Shown: positions 34,560 through 46,170, numbered from the stretch's first letter. The stretch is DNA of 64,000 nt from Patella vulgata (GCF_932274485.2 NC_065885.2:563001-627000), one strand, 5' to 3'. Numbers and translations are program-made. The notes: a model not told the origin generated them from the sequence alone.

Positions 34560-35060
34560 TGAAACACGTATAGTTATTGTACAATAATATAACCAAATGA
34601 AAAACTCCCTCAAAGATAAACCGAGTGATATATAGCAACAGGTGTACGATACATGCCACGATCCGTAGTTCAAATACCTTCACCATTAATGGTTGTTTTC
34701 CTTGAAAGTTTAAATAGAAACTTTTCCTGTTTTTATAATGTAGACATTCGTTATAAGAAGTGCAATACGAATCTTGACAATTTCAAATATGTGACAATTT
34801 TAATGTTACTAATCCGTTTATCTGAGTTTTTGTTATTCGTGTTTATCTTATCGTGCGAATGTGAAAACAGATACACACACAAATAAATATAATACAAAAA
34901 ACATCAAAATAGGAAGCCATGTGCTCCAGACATGATAACCACACTTTGCCGTATTGACTCTGTTACCATACCATGATATGACTTTATAATCCGTATTCGC
35001 AAGATAAAATAGCCAGTAGCAATACAAATAACAATACAAATAACAATACAAATAACACGC
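34560..35060. other. AT-rich spacer
   Basis: A short AACAATACAAAT tandem repeat lies near 35020-35055. No gene. Confidence 0.4.
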
Positions 35061-35077
35061 GTCTTAATTTAAAAAGT

Positions 35078-35444
35078 CAATCTGATTAAAACACCGATCC
35101 TATTTCGTTTCGTTTTTTATAGTTTTACTTGTCTTGTCTTTTACTTGTCTTTACTACGCTAGGATCTGGAAGAGTTGTTATATTACCGGCGTGTTGGTTA
35201 AAGTGAGGAATAAGCCAATGAAACGTTCTGTTACGGCGTGTGATGCACGGAACTGGGGGTAAACCACTAGAAACGTCAACGCTGATTGATTAATCAATGT
35301 CTGGTGTCATAGGCTCAAAAGCCGTTCGTATACGAACCCCTGACACGACCTTTGAGTACAACTTGTTAGATCTTCATGTAGTGTAGGCCATCGCAAATAT
35401 AAAAAAAACGAAACGAAATATAGATCTGTATTTTAATCAGATTG
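35078..35444 (+). mobile_element. Mutator-like MITE, full-length copy
   Basis: Inverted ends CAATCTGATTAAAACAC and its partner CAATCTGATTAAAATAC (reverse strand) run about 40 bp into TATTTCGTTTCGTTTT. The 367-bp length and interior match the copy at 14556. No 9-bp duplication was seen at this site, perhaps because the right flank is a SINE fragment. Confidence 0.85.
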
Positions 35445-35451
35445 AAAGAAT

Positions 35452-35640
35452 GCTTTGTTATGGTGGAGATTTTGCCCAGGCAGCGGCAGTACGACCTTCT
35501 CTTATATCTAATTCCAACTATGAATGGTTCTGTTACCCGCACATCAACGTGCACACGGGATCCCGGTTTATCGTACCATCCGGACCACCAGATGCCCCAC
35601 TTTGCCCTCTGAATTAAAGAACATTAGGGCCAATTCACGC
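35452..35640 (-). mobile_element. SINE family A, 3' fragment
   Basis: Contains ATTTTGCCCAGGCAGCGGCA, CTCTTATATCTAATTCCAAC and CACACGGGATCCCGG, then fades out. It abuts the MITE. Confidence 0.7.
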
Positions 35641-35644
35641 GATT

Positions 35645-37490
35645 TGTTACCAGGGGTCTTACAGTGTCCGCGTTTTCGTCTTATATTATGCTAGTTATTT
35701 GTTGCTGCCAATCGGACTAATTAATCCCTTTTCTTTGCTCGGTCCTCCATCTCGCACCGCGAAATCATTCTGGCAAATTCCGAGAAACTGTCTCTGTCAA
35801 CAGTGGTTAGTGAATCAGTCCAACAGTTGCTCAATTTTTATATCAATCTGTGTTAATATATTATTTTCTCCTCTAGAACTTCTATATTGTCGTGGACACA
35901 ACATTCGTTACAATATGCCACGGAGATTGACCGATGATTTTTCTCCTCTCCAGGTTAGCGTGTCGGATCAAACATATTGTTCGGTCACACATACCCTCCG
36001 CTTGTCAAAGATCGCACACAATCGATACAAATCAAATTAAAGCATCAAAAAATCAAAAATTAAATCCGAATTGGATATTTAATATTGTTGTTAGTTTGCT
36101 CTAGGCTACAAGTGGATAAAAGTAAACTCTATCACGTGCCTTAGATACAATACCAATTATTGATGTATTGTTAAACCATTGTTGTGACGTTTATTTGTGT
36201 TCCCCTATTCTGCTATAATCCGGACTACCTTATTGAGTATAATCCGGACCACCATGGCGACCATATCCCACCCCCTTGTTAAAGTTCTATTTAATATATC
36301 ATATATTTAAATACATCTAAGAGTGAGTGATGATTAATTTCTATTGTTCACGAGCTCATGCGACACGAACCACCTTCTCTTTACCATGTGAAACTTCCAA
36401 CAAATCGTTTAAAAATCAGTAGAATGTCACTGGTCAAATGTTTGACCACAAAATGACCCGCTGACCGCCATCTTTTATACTCGTACTTTACAGGTAGTCT
36501 AATTACCGTATACAGGTGGGAGCATGCCCTACACGTGTCATAGTTTTAATCCTATTGTTCACCTTGCATTCTTGAGCACATCACCCAAGACGTCAACCCG
36601 AATAACTCATTAAAACATGGCGTTTGTTGATTGATACAGTGCGATATAAAAACGATAAGATTTCCTCACGATTAACTTTTCAATTTGTTTTTATGACATT
36701 TTGTGGTATTGTAATACAAATCGTCATGATGTATAAGAAAAAGAGAATCGGGGTATTTATTCGTCCTCACAACATTTATATTTGATTCATTTTGCTATTT
36801 ATTTATTTTCGCCTGATGACATGATCCCCTTCAATAAGATTTATTGCAACCCGATATCTGGACCCTTTGTTCGACAATATTTTATATCGCACAAGAATTT
36901 TGTCAATTTCAATGTTATATATTTTTAAATATGAATTTAAAGTCATGTGAAAGTTGAAAACATTTTTCTTTTATTAAATTCACGTTTTTCAATAAAGACC
37001 CTTTCCTCTATAAATAATCTTTTTTATCAGTTTATTTGAAATTTTATGACATGTTCTTTATTCGTATGGTGTGTGTTAGACTTTTCTTGTATAATTGGTG
37101 ATTGTTGATTGTGATGAAGAATTTCAGATATTCGTAAATGGCGGTCTCCGATTTCAGATACACTCTTATACCACACTCCTAGATTCCACAAGAAAACGAT
37201 TGTTACATACCAAACCACCTACTCCTTTACAAGACACAATCCCAAAAGTGGGGACAAGATATATTACGGATGGTGTGATGTAAGAAAGATGCAACTTGTT
37301 AAATTCCTGAAAACACCCCAAAAAAATCTAAAAAAACCCACCAGACTGAGGTATTGCTTTAAAACGAATTGCTAAAACACCAACGCTTTTATAATATGCC
37401 TGATATAGTAACAGGCCTCCCGATGGTATTGATATTATACGAATTCCCAAAACGCCAACACTTTAGTAACAGGTTAACTTTAGGTATTTT
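35645..37490. other. AT-rich spacer
   Basis: A 113-codon frame at 35699-36040 has no motif. A short duplication (TATAATCCGGACYACC) lies at 36213-36255, and near 37370-37550 a ~70-bp sequence with GAATTCCC and CACTTTAG recurs. No gene was recognised. Confidence 0.4.
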
Positions 37491-37559
37491 ATTAAAATAT
37501 TGTACGAATTCCCCAAATTCAAACACTTTAGCAATAGGCATATTGAATATAAACTGAGT

Positions 37560-38220
37560 GCTAAATTGTACGATAAACGTGATGACTTTGACTTTCCGAT
37601 TGTTAACTTTCCATTTGTTAGTAGTAACATTCCAATATCACCAGCTTATGGAGTGTTTGTATCTCAGCTAATTTGTTACGCGAGAGCTTGTTCCTTTTAT
37701 TCTGATTTTTTAAGTAGATCGAGGCATTTGTCATCTAAGCTTCAACTACAAGGATACTTGCGCACTAAACTTATTAAAACCTTTAAAAAGTTTTATGGCC
37801 GTCATATTGATTTGATTGGTAAATATAACGTGTCTCTCTCGGCTATTATTCTAGATATATTTAATTGACACGTATACTATTACTATCTCCCTGATAATGT
37901 CTACTACATCGTTAACACATTTCATCGCGTGCATTTTGCATACCGATAGTTCATTGGCCAATCACGCTATTTTACCGACATTTCGCCTAATAGTTTGGAT
38001 GCAGCTATGGCGGGTGTGGCGCCAGGCAGGGTAAGCTTACTCTTCCGGACACCTGTTACCACTGTTTGTCTTGTATTCTGTACACGAGGAGCAGTCCATT
38101 TGCTGATTACACTATTTAGCTCGAATACATTATTTTGCCAATAACGTTTTTTAGGACTTCGAATTCTGTCTTATGGTTTGGATTGTTCGTACTTGGTTTT
38201 ATTTTATTTAGTAACCACTT
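37560..38220 (+). mobile_element. Reverse-transcriptase element fossil, 3' part only
   Basis: The plus frame reads KLYDKRDDFDFPIVNFPFVS, then SPAYGVFVSQLICYAR and LIKTFKKFYGRHIDL, ending at 37868. I recognise this as the C-terminal part of a reverse-transcriptase-bearing protein that is very common in marine invertebrate genomes; the family is not certain. About 160 bp after the stop there is GGCGCCAGGCAGGGTAAGCT and CCGGACACCTGTTA, which I also associate with its 3' region. The element is broken: only its end is present. Confidence 0.6.
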
Positions 38221-38224
38221 ACAT

Positions 38225-39280
38225 TATGCAAGAGCTAAATCTGCCTATTGCAAGTCTTTCGTCAGGTTATCTAAATTATCAATTACACATTAATTGACTT
38301 ATACAGACCGAAATCAACTCTCGGTGCCATCGTTAGCCTGTGATATTTCCTGGATTTGAACACATTTTGTGATGCATAATTCAACATAAAAATGAATAAT
38401 CGAAACTTTGTTTATTGTCATACCAACGGACTGTTACTCATTAACTTATCTTTATTTATTTACGTTATTGAATTGAACTTTCATCTTCATAAAACAAGTA
38501 TACTATCATATTCTTGAAATATCAGAAGTAAGTAACATAACCATATGAATCAAATTTATATAAGCTTTTAACTTGTTTTGAATTATATTTATATAAGGGT
38601 TTAGCTTGTTTTGGATCATATCTTTAAACATTGTAATATTATATCTGATATTTTATGAATAAATACTGTTTAAATGAATATTAAAAAAAGTAGTTTTAAA
38701 ATGGTTATTTAACGTCTACTTGCGCTTATACTCGTATTCATGATTCCCACAATTTGAGTAAATGTAACAAGCGTTAGATTGTTTGATATATATCTATGAG
38801 ATAAAACACGAGGTTTGTTAAAATCAATCCGATCTGAGAATATAAAATTTACAATGTAGCGTATTCATAAAATGTTAAATACAAACCGCCACTACAAAAA
38901 ACTTTCTTGGAGATGCATAAAAAATGTAGGGTTGCTTGCGTTTGTCATTCCTTTGTTTTCGTGCTTCGTGGAGTACTCTATATTATTCATTTTTCCCTAA
39001 TGAAACAGTTTGTTATTGTAGGACATCAAAAAAACCGGGACAAAGAATAAATATTTAAAAATTGCCAACCGCTAGAAATTTACATAAAAATGTAATATAC
39101 TATGTAAGTTCAGATGATTCAGATAAACTGTTTACAAATAATAATATATTAATTTTATTTTATGTGACAAGGCTCTAAAAATCCACAAAAAGCATACTTG
39201 TACTTTTGTCTATAAAAGTGAAGGTGTTATCAAGGGATTAAGTACACCCGGTGACACGTCTGAGTGAGACCACAGCAGTA
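38225..39280. other. AT-rich spacer
   Basis: Nothing recognised. A TTCCCACA octamer at 38744 is isolated. Confidence 0.4.
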
Positions 39281-39284
39281 ATAG

Positions 39285-39550
39285 AAACCATGGTGGTTCA
39301 GTTTGCACGGTACTAATTCACTCGCCAGGAGGACCCGTGTACGATCCTGGAATATTGGTGAAGACAGTTTTCCACCGTGGTTTCCCCTTGTCAGTGTTGC
39401 AGGACTGAGGGCCTGACAAGGACAACTGTCTAGTAGTTCGGGTGGGAGTAGGCCGTAGAGTCGCTGTCCGGGCAAAAATTTCCCTCATAGCACACTGTAT
39501 GGCGTATAATGCCCGTCTTCATTAGCCTAGTCGGAGTAGAACATTTCATG
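39285..39550 (+). mobile_element. SINE family A with internal deletion
   Basis: A decayed head is followed by CCGTGGTTTCCCCTTGTCAG and GGACTGAGGGCCTGACAAGG. After TAGTTCGGGTGGGA it jumps to AGTAGGCCGTAGAGTCGC, so about 90 bp of the middle is missing. Confidence 0.75.
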
Positions 39551-39787
39551 TAGTGTGTCGCGGCCATTACTACAGTTGTTAGATTTGGGGTAAATAGACG
39601 CCATAATGTTGAACTTGGTATGTTAATACGATATTGCTTTATACAGATAGAATATTGTAATTACTTAAAACAATTGGCTTCATGTATATGGGTTAATCGG
39701 GTGTCCTGGAAATAAAAGAGTTCATGGGCGCTACATGTCTGGTAATCCATATTTGGTCATAACTATTAGTACCCATCGTTAGTCACG

Positions 39788-40297
39788 AAAGAATCCACCA
39801 GCATAGTGTCTGGGATAAATAATCCTGCTTGGTGTAGAATCCACCAGCATAGTGTCTGGGATAAATAATGCTGCTCGGTGTAGAATCCACCAGCACAGTG
39901 TCTGGGATAAATAATCCTGCTTGGTGTAGAATCCACCAGCATAGTGTCTGGGATAAATAATCCTGCTCGGTGTAGAATCCACCAGCACAGTGTCTGGGAT
40001 AAATAATCCTGCTTGGTGTAGAATCCACCAGCATAGTGTCTGGGATAAATAATCCTGCTTGGTGTAGAATCCACCAGCACAGTGTCTGGGATAAATAATC
40101 CTGCTTGGTGTAGAATCCACCAGCATAGTGTCTGGGATAAATAATCCTGCTTGGTGTAGAATCCACCAGCACAGTGTCTGGCATAACTAATCCTGCTTGG
40201 TGTAGAATCCACCAGCACAGTGTCTGGGATAAATAATCCTGCTTGGTGTAGAATCCACCAGCATAGTGTCTGGGATAAATAATCCTGCTCGGTGTAA
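39788..40297. repeat. 46-bp minisatellite, 11 copies
   Basis: The unit is GTGTAGAATCCACCAGCATA plus GTGTCTGGGATAAATAATCC and TGCTTG. Copies are almost identical. The unit is not a multiple of three and has no minus-strand stop in any frame, so all three minus frames stay open for 115-195 codons; these are not genes. Confidence 0.95.
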
Positions 40298-40299
40298 AA

Positions 40300-40985
40300 C
40301 AGTAAACCGTTTAACCCCAGTTTCATTTCATTTGTCGAGAATACGAGATTCACAAGTGTGTAAATAGAAAGGAAAATAATACCCCGACTTTGATGACATT
40401 GTTCTGTGTTATTTTATGAGTTGAGTAAATATTATAATAAAGATTTAATATAATAAATAAAGTGTGATATATTTATCACCGTTTTTTTATGTCCTATAAT
40501 CGCACATGAATGGAATAAATTATCGCATAGGACTTTACCACATTTATTTTGAGATTGCGTTAAAATAAAACATTAGGTAAATACCATCACCCACTGTAGA
40601 GTACAACCCTTGTGGAGAAAGCGCATATTATGTATTCACATTATTGCTATTACTGGACAAGTCAGGCAAATTTCACGAATTATCTCATTTTTAAAAAAAA
40701 AATAAATGAAGTATTCTGTCAGTTTGTCACATTAATACATTAATACATTAATGCGGTGGTGTTGGGTAAATCACCCTGTATAGTTTACACGCTGTGATTA
40801 TCCATGAAACACAAAATATACAGCATGCCCGACCAGCATAATGACGTTCCAGAAACGGCATAAAACCTAGAATATCAATGTATACTAAATTTAATTAACG
40901 AATTAAACGTTAACAATAAATAAAAAATCATTAAAGAGATATACGACTGACAAGAAGCAACCACACTGCACAATCCTTGGGTAAC
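40300..40985. other. AT-rich spacer
   Basis: Starts with a reversed CCCCAGTTTCATTTCATTTG stub of a family A tail (40315-40332). Nothing else recognised. Confidence 0.4.
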
Positions 40986-40987
40986 GG

Positions 40988-41178
40988 GTTTTCGTCCCAT
41001 TCGAACGACTAGACAGCTGTCCTTGCCAAGCCCTGCACCCTCCACCACTGTCAAGCGGAAACAAGCCCTGCACCCTCCACCACTGTCAAGCGGAAACAAG
41101 CCCTAAAATCCCGATTAACTTTCTCGGCTAATACCGGGATCGAACCCGCATCTTACTCGCTTAGTAACCGTGGTTCAG
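40988..41178 (-). mobile_element. SINE family A, 5' half with internal 33-bp duplication
   Basis: Reversed head (GGGATCGAACCCGC and CTTAGTAACCGTGG) plus the GACAGCTGTCCTTGCC region. CCCTGCACCCTCCACCACTG occurs twice in tandem. Confidence 0.8.
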
Positions 41179-41179
41179 G

Positions 41180-42385
41180 TTAATCTATACAAGATCCATC
41201 GAACCATGAATATACAATCTTTCTGAACTCTGGGTAAATCGTGCTAGGTGTCGTATACGAGACTACGTATGCTTATTCGTTCTGAAACAACGATGACAAC
41301 TTTTCATTTGAGGAGGTAAAATAGCTAACAATGTTATTTCTTTTTTTTTAAACTTATATTCTTTATCCAATAAGAATAGAATTCGGGAACCCTTCTCCAT
41401 TCACAAAAAGAATCGAATTACAATTAATTTGCTTAAATATCTCGTCGGGACTATTCATATTGTGTTATTAATCAAATTATAAAAGGGAATAATGGTAATT
41501 CTCATACAAACTGACAGTTGATAATACGTGATGTTATCAATTAGAAATATTGCTATTTTAGCTATATTCTGAACAACAATCTCAGAAAGATGAAATAAAT
41601 TTTATAAAAATATGAAACTGTTTATTTAAGCGTGGTATATGTGGTGTTCCCACGGTGTACTGTCCCTCCATGGTCAAATTAAAACACTATATATCATGGT
41701 TAACAATAGACCGGTGGGTAAGACGAGATAAGATAACAATAGAAGGGGTCAAGATTCTAAGGTAATCTTAGCGAACGTGATGAGATGGATGAATATAACT
41801 AATCAGATCTACTGACCAGACAGAATGACCACTAGACGTGATGCGACACCAATAATATCTTCACTAGTCGCCCAGACTGACCACAGGTAACTTGAAACCT
41901 GGACAGTGGTCAAACAACATCAGATAATTCTCTTGTGTAGATAGATATAATCTAAAACCCGTGTCCACTCACTGGTCATTATTATATGTATCTCATACAC
42001 TTTACAAATTTTTAAAAGAAAAATCCTTTCATGCTGGGTTCCTCTACAGATCCCACTCGTCTCGGCTCATTAATGATTTTTGTTTGAAACTCTTTCATGT
42101 TGCGTTTCTTTACAATTCTCAAACAAACCGGCAAATTGTTTAATGCAAAAAGGGATTTTCTTTGGGATTGGGTTTCATTCTACTAAATAGATCGGATACA
42201 TTAGGGATAGCTGCTCAATAATTTGACCAGACGTGTTAGATTAGCCAGACCTCCTCTCCGATCTGCGTCAACAATATGTGATAGCGTTAACGAGATGATC
42301 GGCCCACCGTATAAAAGACGGTGGAGAATCGTTCTACTCCAAATCACATTGTAAATATTTTCACCTTGTATATATTACATGTAAT
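41180..42385. other. AT-rich spacer
   Basis: An isolated TTCCCACG octamer lies at 41647. GAGATGATCGGCCCACCGTA at 42292 and a related sequence at 42472 form a dispersed ~45-bp repeat flanking the family C tail. Confidence 0.4.
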
Positions 42386-42433
42386 TGTCTGCGATATCTC
42401 TTCGGTGGAAGCGGACGTTAAATAAAGCTATTT
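42386..42433 (+). mobile_element. Family C tail
   Basis: GTCTGCGATATCTCTTCGGT, GGAAGCGGACGTTAAATAAA, a close match to 17461-17515. Confidence 0.65.
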
Positions 42434-42439
42434 ATCTGG

Positions 42440-42900
42440 TCACATAATCTGTGATAGAGCAAGGAGTTGCAGAGATGATCGGACCACCGTATAAAAGACT
42501 ACTCGTTCTACTCCCCAATATTGTAAGACAATCTGTGATATCGTAATTCAATGATGGACAGTCTAATTCTCCCCCTATTCCCCTTCCGCAAGGCAAGTCC
42601 AGCTCCGGAGTTCTACAGCTAGGGTGCACACTATTTGTGTCCTGTTGTCCTGAAGAGTGTCTGGATCTGCCCAGTTCATACATCCTCCTAGAAGGGTGCC
42701 GGAATCTGTCCTGAAGAATGACTGTAAATGCCCAAGAATAAAGGCACATACAATGTGGATGTGTTTTTAATGTTAATATTGTATTGAGAAAGCATCGCAG
42801 TGATATCGACAATGATTAACTGGTTAATTTGTCCAATGCTTATTGTTCCGATCATTATGATATGTTTGACTACTTGGTAACGTCCATGGCGTTTACTTTG
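42440..42900. other. Spacer
   Basis: A 126-codon minus-strand frame (42432-42812) has no recognisable domain. It overlaps the C tail and a repeat, so I do not call it a gene. Confidence 0.35.
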
Positions 42901-42902
42901 AC

Positions 42903-42942
42903 AAATTGATACTTAATTGATACTTAATTGATACTTAATTGC
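42903..42942. repeat. 12-bp tandem repeat (TTGATACTTAAT)
   Basis: Three to four copies of TTGATACTTAAT. Confidence 0.8.
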
Positions 42943-43089
42943 GCTTAATATGTCTACTTGGTACCGTCCATTGCGTTTGCTTTGTCTAATTGGCACCGTC
43001 TTGTAATTGTTGTTCATGTAATTACTTTGGGGCGATATAAATGGACATAGTATAATTATAAAATAGTACTGAGTGCCTTCATGGTACTT

Positions 43090-43496
43090 TAATACAAGCG
43101 AATTATTCAAATGAAATGAAATGGGATTTAACGTCCTACTGTTCTGCTTCTAAACTGGGCTAATGAAGACGGGTACACTTATATCGAATTCCAACTGCCA
43201 AGGGATCTTTTACGTGCACGCCAATATGTACACGGGACCTCGGTTTTTCGTCCCATCCGAACGACTAGACAGCTGTCCTTGTCAGGCCCTCCGTCCTGCA
43301 TCACTGACAAGGGGAAACCACGCCGGAAAATCTGGATGAACTTTCTCGGCCAATGCAAGGATCGAACACCCGACCTCCAGGCTAGCGAGCCAGCGTCTTA
43401 CCCACTTAGCAACGTGATCCCCGCGAAGTATTCAAATAAAATTGTATTATATAATATTAGTCCCAAAATGATCTAGTGTGTGTCGAGTGGACGTTA
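43090..43496 (+). mobile_element. SINE family B 3' end, split by a family A SINE
   Basis: AAGCGAATTATTCAAAT on the left and GCGAAGTATTCAAATAAAAT through AGTGTGTGTCGAGTGGACG on the right are one family B end interrupted by the A copy at 43109-43424. Confidence 0.8.
43109..43424 (-). mobile_element. SINE family A, full length, nested in family B
   Basis: Starts GAAATGAAATGGGATTTAAC and ends in a tRNA-like head (GGATCGAACACCCG, CTTAGCAACGTGATCCCC). The flanking GCGAATTATTCAAAT/GCGAAGTATTCAAAT pair (15 bp, one mismatch) is the target duplication. Confidence 0.88.
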
Positions 43497-43666
43497 CAAA
43501 TAAACACCCCCCTCAAGCAACTCCCCACCCCTCCAAGAAAAAAACATCAGCAAAACATAGCAAAAATAGCCCCCAACAAACCAGAAACACATTCGTGTGA
43601 TAGAAACAAAACAGTGTGAGGGGAAAGGTTATTTGAAATGGAAACTAATGTGAGAGCTGCGAGAGA

Positions 43667-43785
43667 TTGTATATATATATTATATACATGTATATCACAT
43701 AGATAAAGGTAGATAAACATATATATATATATATGTATATCATGATAAACAGGTAGATATAAATATATATATATATATATATAAG
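43667..43785. repeat. TA-rich microsatellite
   Basis: Several (TA)n and (ATAT)n runs. The Tyr/Ile-rich minus-strand frame across it is an artefact. Confidence 0.8.
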
Positions 43786-43789
43786 ACAC

Positions 43790-44299
43790 CTAGCTCATAA
43801 TAAAATTCAAAGTGTGGCTTTCCCACGACTCGCAGATGCCCTTAAATCTGACTTTTGACTTTTTTGGAGACGTGTGAATGACAAGAGGGCCAATGTAACA
43901 GATTTAAGATATCATAAAAATATTTAATTATTCACAAAACACATTGACTATGTGAAGGTAGGATTGATGGTTATCTCCTAGATATATAGAGACTGGAGTT
44001 TATTGTGACACGTTAAAACGTCGTTATAGACTGTACTTACATAAAATATAAGTTTAGCACAAAATGTCCCAACTATTGGGGACATTGTTCATTCCCGTAT
44101 GGTGGTGGTAATAAGTTATATAAATTACACACAAATATTGCCGAAGCAAAATCACAGGCCCCTGAACTGGGAATTAAAAAAATTTTAGTCTTGTGGATTC
44201 CAAAATAAGGCAAAATTCTGCCCATAGACATGGATAGACATTTACCTATTGACAGACACATTAACAAAATACAATGTTTATTGAAACAATCCACTTGTG
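43790..44299. other. AT-rich spacer
   Basis: Nothing recognised; an isolated TTCCCACG lies at 43820. Confidence 0.35.
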
Positions 44300-44365
44300 A
44301 TTAATAACGATGCGAGGATAGTTGTCGAAACGTCGTGCTTTTAGATTAAAACCAGTGATTGAATC
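44300..44365 (+). mobile_element. Penelope-type terminal motif
   Basis: AATAACGATGCGAGGATAG, then TTGTCGAAACGTCGTGCTTT and CCAGTGATTGAATCC. Confidence 0.5.
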
Positions 44366-44764
44366 CCATATGTCATACTCGTACAGGTATTTTCCTTCAA
44401 TTTACCTACATTTATATTTCATGTAGCACATGCCAGATAATGACTGGTATTAGTATTATATACAATGTTTTGGAAATATTCCCTTTTTGTTAGTTTTTTT
44501 TTTATTTTGAGTGAAATCTGTATCACTACAGGGTCGGGACTATAGTGGGCGCTTACGGCTAGACCCCCGGATCCAATCACTTGATCTCATATATATGTTT
44601 GTTGTTTGTGATTTCTGTATATTGTTTCTTGTGTCCGTAGGTTTGTCCTGTGTAGTTGCTTGTTGCGTGTGTGTAGTACAGCCCCTTAAACTTACTAGAT
44701 ATGGAGACTCTTGCCGGAACGAGTCCGACAATAATCCAGAGTATGGTATTCACTGACTGACTAG

Positions 44765-44808
44765 TTGGTGTTTAACGTCTGCTTCCGCGGTCGTGATATC
44801 GCAGACCG
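44765..44808 (-). mobile_element. Family C tail
   Basis: Reversed: TTTAACGTCTGCTTCCGCGG and GTGATATCGCAGACC. Confidence 0.6.
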
Positions 44809-45322
44809 AAAGTAGACACTTACTACTGTTTTTAGCAATGTTTCCATTGGTTACTTATACCCATGGATTGGTTTAGTGGCCGATGTATTTCACTGAGACT
44901 TTAAACCCCCCAATTATATCAGTTTACAACAGCGATGAGTCCATTGATCCGACGCTCATTAATTTGACGTTGTGTGGTCCCATTGGTCCAACACTTACTG
45001 CTCCGACGTTCATTGCCCCGACATGGTACATGTGTGTTTGCCACCGTTTATTGATCGAAGACTCAAAACTCCGATACATTGTTACATTAAAGAATAAACA
45101 TAGATTGGGGTTTATTTGTCTGTAGAAAGTTTAACCAGCATAGATGAACTACAGCTTATAGAGTTTATATTTCTTATTCCAGTTGTAGTCACGGGACCTT
45201 GGTGTTTGATCCGACCCGAAGTACTAGACACACCTCATTCTACACCAAGTGGAAACCTGGTTGGACAATGTCTCTTCCAGGAATAGGATTGAACCTGGTA
45301 CCGCCTTGTTACTGGATCAGGG
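44809..45322. other. Spacer
   Basis: A degenerate ~27-bp repeat with GACGCTCATTAATTTGACG-like units lies at 44935-45025. No gene recognised. Confidence 0.35.
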
Positions 45323-45328
45323 CCATAC

Positions 45329-45359
<31 letters not shown>

Positions 45360-45597
45360 TGGGTTTAACGTCCACTAGACCATGGTTCAATTTTATTTCA
45401 ATCAATCCCTTGCACGTAGGGGTCTTAAGCAGTGGGAGGAAACCGGAGGACCCAGAGAAAACCCACGGGGTTGGACAGGCGACCCTTCTCCTTGTCACGA
45501 ACAAGCGTGAAATCGAAACCATACCATTTGACTCTATGACAGATTTTATCACGCAACGTGCACGTGTTAACCATTCGGCCCCTCTCCCCCATACTCA
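45323..45597 (-). mobile_element. SINE family B, full length with target duplication
   Basis: The body is 45332-45588 (257 bp), flanked by CCATACTCA on both sides. The reversed tail (GA)n comes first and the head ends at GTTAACCATTCGGCC. Confidence 0.9.
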
Positions 45598-45826
45598 AAC
45601 TAATACATTATAATTATGTAGGTTATTATATAATACATATATATATAGTACCTATTATTTAATTTGCATTAAAATATGCAAATATAAACACTATTGTGCA
45701 TGACTACAATTGGCTGTTTGCGCCGTCACGAGTGGCGTCACCCCACCTCGTGCTGTAGCCCATGTCAATTTCAAGGTATGTCGCCAGGTATGTCAACATG
45801 TGCGCGTGCCAGATTTTACCTGTAAC

Positions 45827-45834
45827 TGTGGGAA
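45827..45834 (+). promoter_or_regulatory. CSL site in orphan patch
   Basis: TGTGGGAA followed by AACTCCGCCCC. Confidence 0.4.
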
Positions 45835-45937
45835 AACTCCGCCCCGTATACCAGAGAAAGATAAAATTGATAAGATGACGTATAACAGGTTTAGAATGAT
45901 AAGTAGCATATTAAATGTCACTGTAGACTGGTCGTGG

Positions 45938-45945
45938 TATAAATA
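45938..45945 (+). promoter_or_regulatory. TATA box candidate
   Basis: TATAAATA within the palindrome GGTATAAATACC, so it could serve either strand. Confidence 0.4.
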
Positions 45946-46136
45946 CCACTAACTCTGTCAACCCTTTGGTCATAAACACACCGTGGGAACAAATCTTATT
46001 TAATATTAAAATATCTTTATATTTAAAGTTACCTTTATTACAGACTTCGTGAAAAGGATTACAAATACCGATCTTGCTGGTGTTTTTAAAGCTTCAAATG
46101 CAACGGTCTTTATTTATCAGATTGTGTTTATATCAA

Positions 46137-46170
46137 GGGTTAGAGTTAGGGTTGGGTTAGGGTTAGGATT
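46137..46170 (+). repeat. Interstitial telomere-like tract
   Basis: GGGTTAGAGTTAGGGTTGGG followed by TTAGGGTTAGG: imperfect TTAGGG repeats over 34 bp. Confidence 0.8.

Larger units (their letters stand above)
45690..45990. promoter_or_regulatory. Orphan Notch-promoter-like CpG-rich patch
   Basis: A CG-rich patch in AT-rich DNA. It has TGTGGGAAAACTCCGCCCC (CSL site 45827-45834 plus GC box), a palindromic TATA element GGTATAAATACC (45936-45947) and a second CSL octamer CGTGGGAA (45982-45989). The first block resembles the HES proximal site (TGTGGGAAAACCACGCCC at 22636). No HES-like or other exon follows in either direction within the window. Confidence 0.4.

Noticed and set aside
35699-36040. 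113-codon plus-strand frame
   Set aside because: No motif, no context; it begins close to a decayed SINE. Insufficient support.
39766-40353. 195-, 133- and 115-codon repetitive frames
   Set aside because: Translations of an 11-copy 46-bp minisatellite in all minus frames.
42432-42812. 126-codon minus-strand frame
   Set aside because: No domain, overlaps a family C tail and a dispersed repeat, and has no splice or promoter context.
38744-43827. Further CSL octamers (38744, 41647, 43820)
   Set aside because: Isolated, not clustered and in plain spacer; about this many are expected by chance.
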